Part shown: in pieces, positions 4,882-7,161 of the stretch
Numbering within the stretch: position 1 is the first letter of the stretch
How the letters are laid out: each line of letters begins with the position of its first letter
From: an uncultured Bacilli bacterium
GTDB taxonomy: Bacteria; Bacillota_I; Bacilli_A; RF39; UBA660
Direction: 5' to 3'
Assembly (NCBI GenBank): GCA_944331885.1
Contig: CALVJF010000036.1
Location: 1 to 7,161 of the forward strand
Length of the DNA stretch: 7,161 bases
The notes under the pieces: model-generated
What the model saw: only the letters and a program-made list of their open reading frames with translations
What the model was told of the DNA's origin: nothing
The model's database searches: none
Made by a program: the position numbers and the translations under genes

Positions 4882-7161
4882 TTATTTTACAATTATAATT
4901 CTTTCAATATCGTCAATTTTTTTACTTCCATCAAATAATTCTAAACATATTTTATATGCACCAAAATCCAGTTTACTAGAATCTAACTGCAAATTCCAAA
5001 TATTATATGTATTTTCTGTTCCATCAAACACTACAGGATTTTGAGTAACATAATAACTCATTCCACCAGCGTTTACTAAATTCAAATCGCTAAAATCATT
5101 TAAATCAATCAAAGTATAAGTATGATCATAAGCATTTGCTTGATTTTTAACATAAAATTTAACTCTTATATTAGGATTATTTAAATTACCATTTTGAGCT
5201 ATTTTAAAATTCAAATCTTTAATTGTATTATCTTTTTCAATAATCCTTGCATTATTATCCATCTCTACATCAAAGCCATAATTAATTTCTTTCTCAATTT
5301 CTGCTTTAACGTCCACATGAACACTATTAGTACTAGTAAGTATACAACTATCACTTCTATTTGCAACACAAACCTTAATATCCAAATAATAATCGCCATT
5401 CAAAACTGAATCTTTGTCTTTATAAGTAATAACTCTTAAAAAATCGTTATCCATATTACTATTTACATAAACAACTCCATCATCATTAGGATAATAATTT
5501 ACGTCATCAACTACAAATTCAATATTTTTTAAAGCATCTTTACTTACTTTATTGCCTTCATTATCTTTAAGTTCCACAACAATTCCCATAAACATATCTT
5601 CATTAAAAGTGTCATATATAATTTCACCATTTATATTCTTATTTACAAAACTTGTTACAATTTCAACATCAGTAATCGAGTCACTATTATAATTTATTAC
5701 ATCACTAAAATTACTATTTATAGAAACATCGCTATTTACATCATTATAAACATTAATATATTTAATAGAATTACTTAAAGTACTAATATTTAAATTATTT
5801 CCTAAATCCATGCTCATATTTATAGTCAAATTGGTAATATCTTCAGAAATTGTACAATCTTTGAAATCAATAATGATTTTCCAATCTTCATTAATACTTC
5901 CACTATTATCAATATTTAAATATTTATCAACACTACCTATTTCTTTAAATAATTCAAAATCATAAGTAGCAACAGCCGAATCACTATATCCATAATCATC
6001 ATTTTCAGTATAATAAGTATAAACTTTATTAGTATGGTTATTTATTAAAGTTATTTTTGTTCCAACAGGTAATAATACATTACTTAATAGATAACGTTTA
6101 ACAGAATCAGTATATTTCATCTCATTAGTAAAGCTAAAATTCATACTAAAAGATGATTTATTACTTATATTTAGATTATTTAAAGTCATTTCATTATTTC
6201 TACCAGCACTCAATTTACTACTAACAAATCCGCCGTAAACAACCAAATCAGTATTAACGTATGTTGTATAACCAAACTCATTTACCGCTTTAACATATAC
6301 AATTTGATTATCTAAATTAATATTAAATGGACCATTATAAGTAATCCATAAGCTATCGTTTAAATCATTTAAAGCTTGTTCATCAAGAACTTCATTACTT
6401 ATAAAATAGCTAATTCCATTAATTAATTGTTCAGCACAACTAATTTCTACCAAAACTTCATCATTAACAAAAAACTTATTTAAATCTGTTTTTAAACTAG
6501 ACCACTTATAATCATTAATTTTTACTTCCAAATTATATTGCGAAAAATTAATAATAATCATATCGGAATTTAAATAACTTTCTTTCCCATCATATCCTAC
6601 TGCTTTAGCATATATTATATATTTTCCTTCGTTACTTAAGGTACCAACTCCATCGTAAAGTGTCCACTCTTGCAAATTAACAAGTTCTGCTCTAGAAATA
6701 ACCTTATCACTTATATAATAGTAAATATCTTTAACTTGAACCAAATCATTTATATTAGTAATATTGTAAGTTACTCCCTGCGAAAATTGTAAAGAAGCAA
6801 CATCTTCACTAAAATTGTTCCAACTATAATTATTTATATTGATACTCACTATTCCACTAGTAGCATCATCAATAAATAATATTGGAATATCATCATCAAA
6901 ACACCACACAGCTGTGCTATCACTGTTTAATTGCTCAGCATTTATATATTCCTTAAAACCTAATTGATCAATCCAAAAGTCTTTATTTGCTAAATCTTCA
7001 ATACTTTTATAAATAAATCTTTCATCATTAGTAAGACTTTCTGCAACATAATAACTATTATTAACAATTACGTTATTATTTAAATTTCCAATAACTTTGT
7101 CAATTTGTGAAATCTCCAATGAATTATTTATAGTTATGGTGCTATCTTTGGTATCACCAAT
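4882..7161 (-). CDS. Large surface protein: GLUG-type end, two Ig-like repeats, beta-rich C-terminus (5' partial)
   Basis: The frame is open from the right edge (first codon ATT at 7161-7159) to TAA at 4884-4882, giving 759 residues. The signal peptide and N-terminus lie outside the window. The first in-frame start-like codon, a TTG at 7119, has no ribosome site and lies within domain sequence, so it is not the true start. Residues are numbered below from that TTG. About 17-82 has the pattern seen at the end of GLUG-repeat surface proteins (NNSYYV, then KDFWIDQLGF, then VWCFDDDIPIL). Residues 91-190 and 197-294 are two tandem Ig-like repeats with the phrases YYISD, W.LY or W.TY, YIIYAKAV or IVYVKAV, and SYLNSD or TYVNTD. 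About 300-600 holds further beta-rich segments with no clear family. The last 120 residues end in GAYKICLELFDGSKKI, a closing beta domain. No LPXTG, membrane helix or cell-wall repeat is visible at the C-terminus. A surface or matrix adhesin-like role is inferred from these domains and the TasA-like neighbours. Confidence 0.85.
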   Translation of the reverse strand: MGDTKDSTITINNSLEISQIDKVIGNLNNNVIVNNSYYVAESLTNDERFIYKSIEDLANKDFWIDQLGFKEYINAEQLNSDSTAVWCFDDDIPILFIDDATSGIVSININNYSWNNFSEDVASLQFSQGVTYNITNINDLVQVKDIYYYISDKVISRAELVNLQEWTLYDGVGTLSNEGKYIIYAKAVGYDGKESYLNSDMIIINFSQYNLEVKINDYKWSSLKTDLNKFFVNDEVLVEISCAEQLINGISYFISNEVLDEQALNDLNDSLWITYNGPFNINLDNQIVYVKAVNEFGYTTYVNTDLVVYGGFVSSKLSAGRNNEMTLNNLNISNKSSFSMNFSFTNEMKYTDSVKRYLLSNVLLPVGTKITLINNHTNKVYTYYTENDDYGYSDSAVATYDFELFKEIGSVDKYLNIDNSGSINEDWKIIIDFKDCTISEDITNLTINMSMDLGNNLNISTLSNSIKYINVYNDVNSDVSINSNFSDVINYNSDSITDVEIVTSFVNKNINGEIIYDTFNEDMFMGIVVELKDNEGNKVSKDALKNIEFVVDDVNYYPNDDGVVYVNSNMDNDFLRVITYKDKDSVLNGDYYLDIKVCVANRSDSCILTSTNSVHVDVKAEIEKEINYGFDVEMDNNARIIEKDNTIKDLNFKIAQNGNLNNPNIRVKFYVKNQANAYDHTYTLIDLNDFSDLNLVNAGGMSYYVTQNPVVFDGTENTYNIWNLQLDSSKLDFGAYKICLELFDGSKKIDDIERIIIVK
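6238..6849 (-). repeat. Two tandem ~100-residue Ig-like/OmpL47-type repeats
   Basis: Within the large surface protein, repeat 1 (6849-6550) and repeat 2 (6531-6238) share, in order: an N-terminal I-N-x-Y-x-W phrase (ININNYSW, KINDYKW), V.Y or V.V then IYYYISD / ISYFISN, a helix-like segment with an L-rich run, W-x-x-Y-x-G, an aromatic strand Y.IYAKAV / IVYVKAV, and SYLNSD / TYVNTD. The repeats are diverged at DNA level, so this is an old duplication. Such domains are common in surface proteins of Gram-positive gut bacteria. Confidence 0.7.

Noticed and set aside
5194..5409. Plus-strand open frame inside the surface-protein gene
   Set aside because: Ile/Asn-rich shadow with no ribosome site or known motif.
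7117..7119. TTG as start codon of the large surface protein
   Set aside because: The frame continues open to the right edge, there is no ribosome site before the TTG, and the sequence on both sides reads as one domain. The gene is 5' truncated by the window.
1..7161. Recoded TGA (genetic code 4)
   Set aside because: Trp is TGG in all genes and long frames are closed by TAA or TAG with no internal TGA needed. Absence of TGA as a stop in five genes is too small a sample.
1..7161. CRISPR arrays, tRNA or rRNA genes, insertion sequences
   Set aside because: No regularly spaced direct repeats, no tRNA-like cloverleaf or rRNA sequence, and no transposase or terminal inverted repeats were seen; nearly all of the window is coding.

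Overview
The window is very AT-rich and every supported gene lies on the minus strand, so transcription runs from high to low coordinates. Long frames stay open under the standard bacterial code. Tryptophan is TGG throughout and the visible stops are only TAA and TAG. Base composition, Asn/Lys/Ile-rich proteins, good Shine-Dalgarno sites and SipW/TasA-type proteins point to a low-GC Bacillota, probably an uncultured gut-type Bacilli or Clostridia lineage. The species cannot be told from the sequence.

Layout in the direction of transcription. (1) 7161-4882: the C-terminal 759 residues of a large extracellular protein, with its 5' end outside the window. It has a GLUG-type repeat terminus, two tandem Ig-like repeats and further beta-rich domains, and no visible anchor. 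(2) 4865-4326: a small exported protein with a TasA/camelysin-like signal peptide. (3) 4317-3454: a second exported protein with a related N-terminus and four cysteines in the mature part. (4) 3408-2881: a two-pass membrane protein that looks like a SipW-type signal peptidase without the catalytic Ser/His pair. A weak terminator hairpin and a good sigma-A-type promoter (TTGTCA-N17-TATTAT) follow. (5) 2763-736: an apparently active SipW-type signal peptidase I whose second membrane helix leads into about 510 cytoplasmic residues, an acidic linker and then a domain of unknown function with a speculative EAL-like end. (6) 732-1: a membrane-anchored AAA+ ATPase of McrB-like appearance, starting 3 nt after the previous stop and running off the left edge just after its Walker A motif. 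It is easy to miss because no stop codon is present in the window.

Reading: this looks like a surface-matrix or fibre locus. A dedicated SipW-type peptidase would process the TasA-like exported subunits, and a large Ig-repeat surface protein is made with them. The unusual parts are the catalytically dead peptidase paralogue, the large cytoplasmic extension on the active peptidase, and the coupled membrane AAA+ ATPase. Together they suggest an envelope system in which export or processing is linked to a cytoplasmic signalling or remodelling machine. The gene parts are seen in sequence; the system as a whole is an inference.
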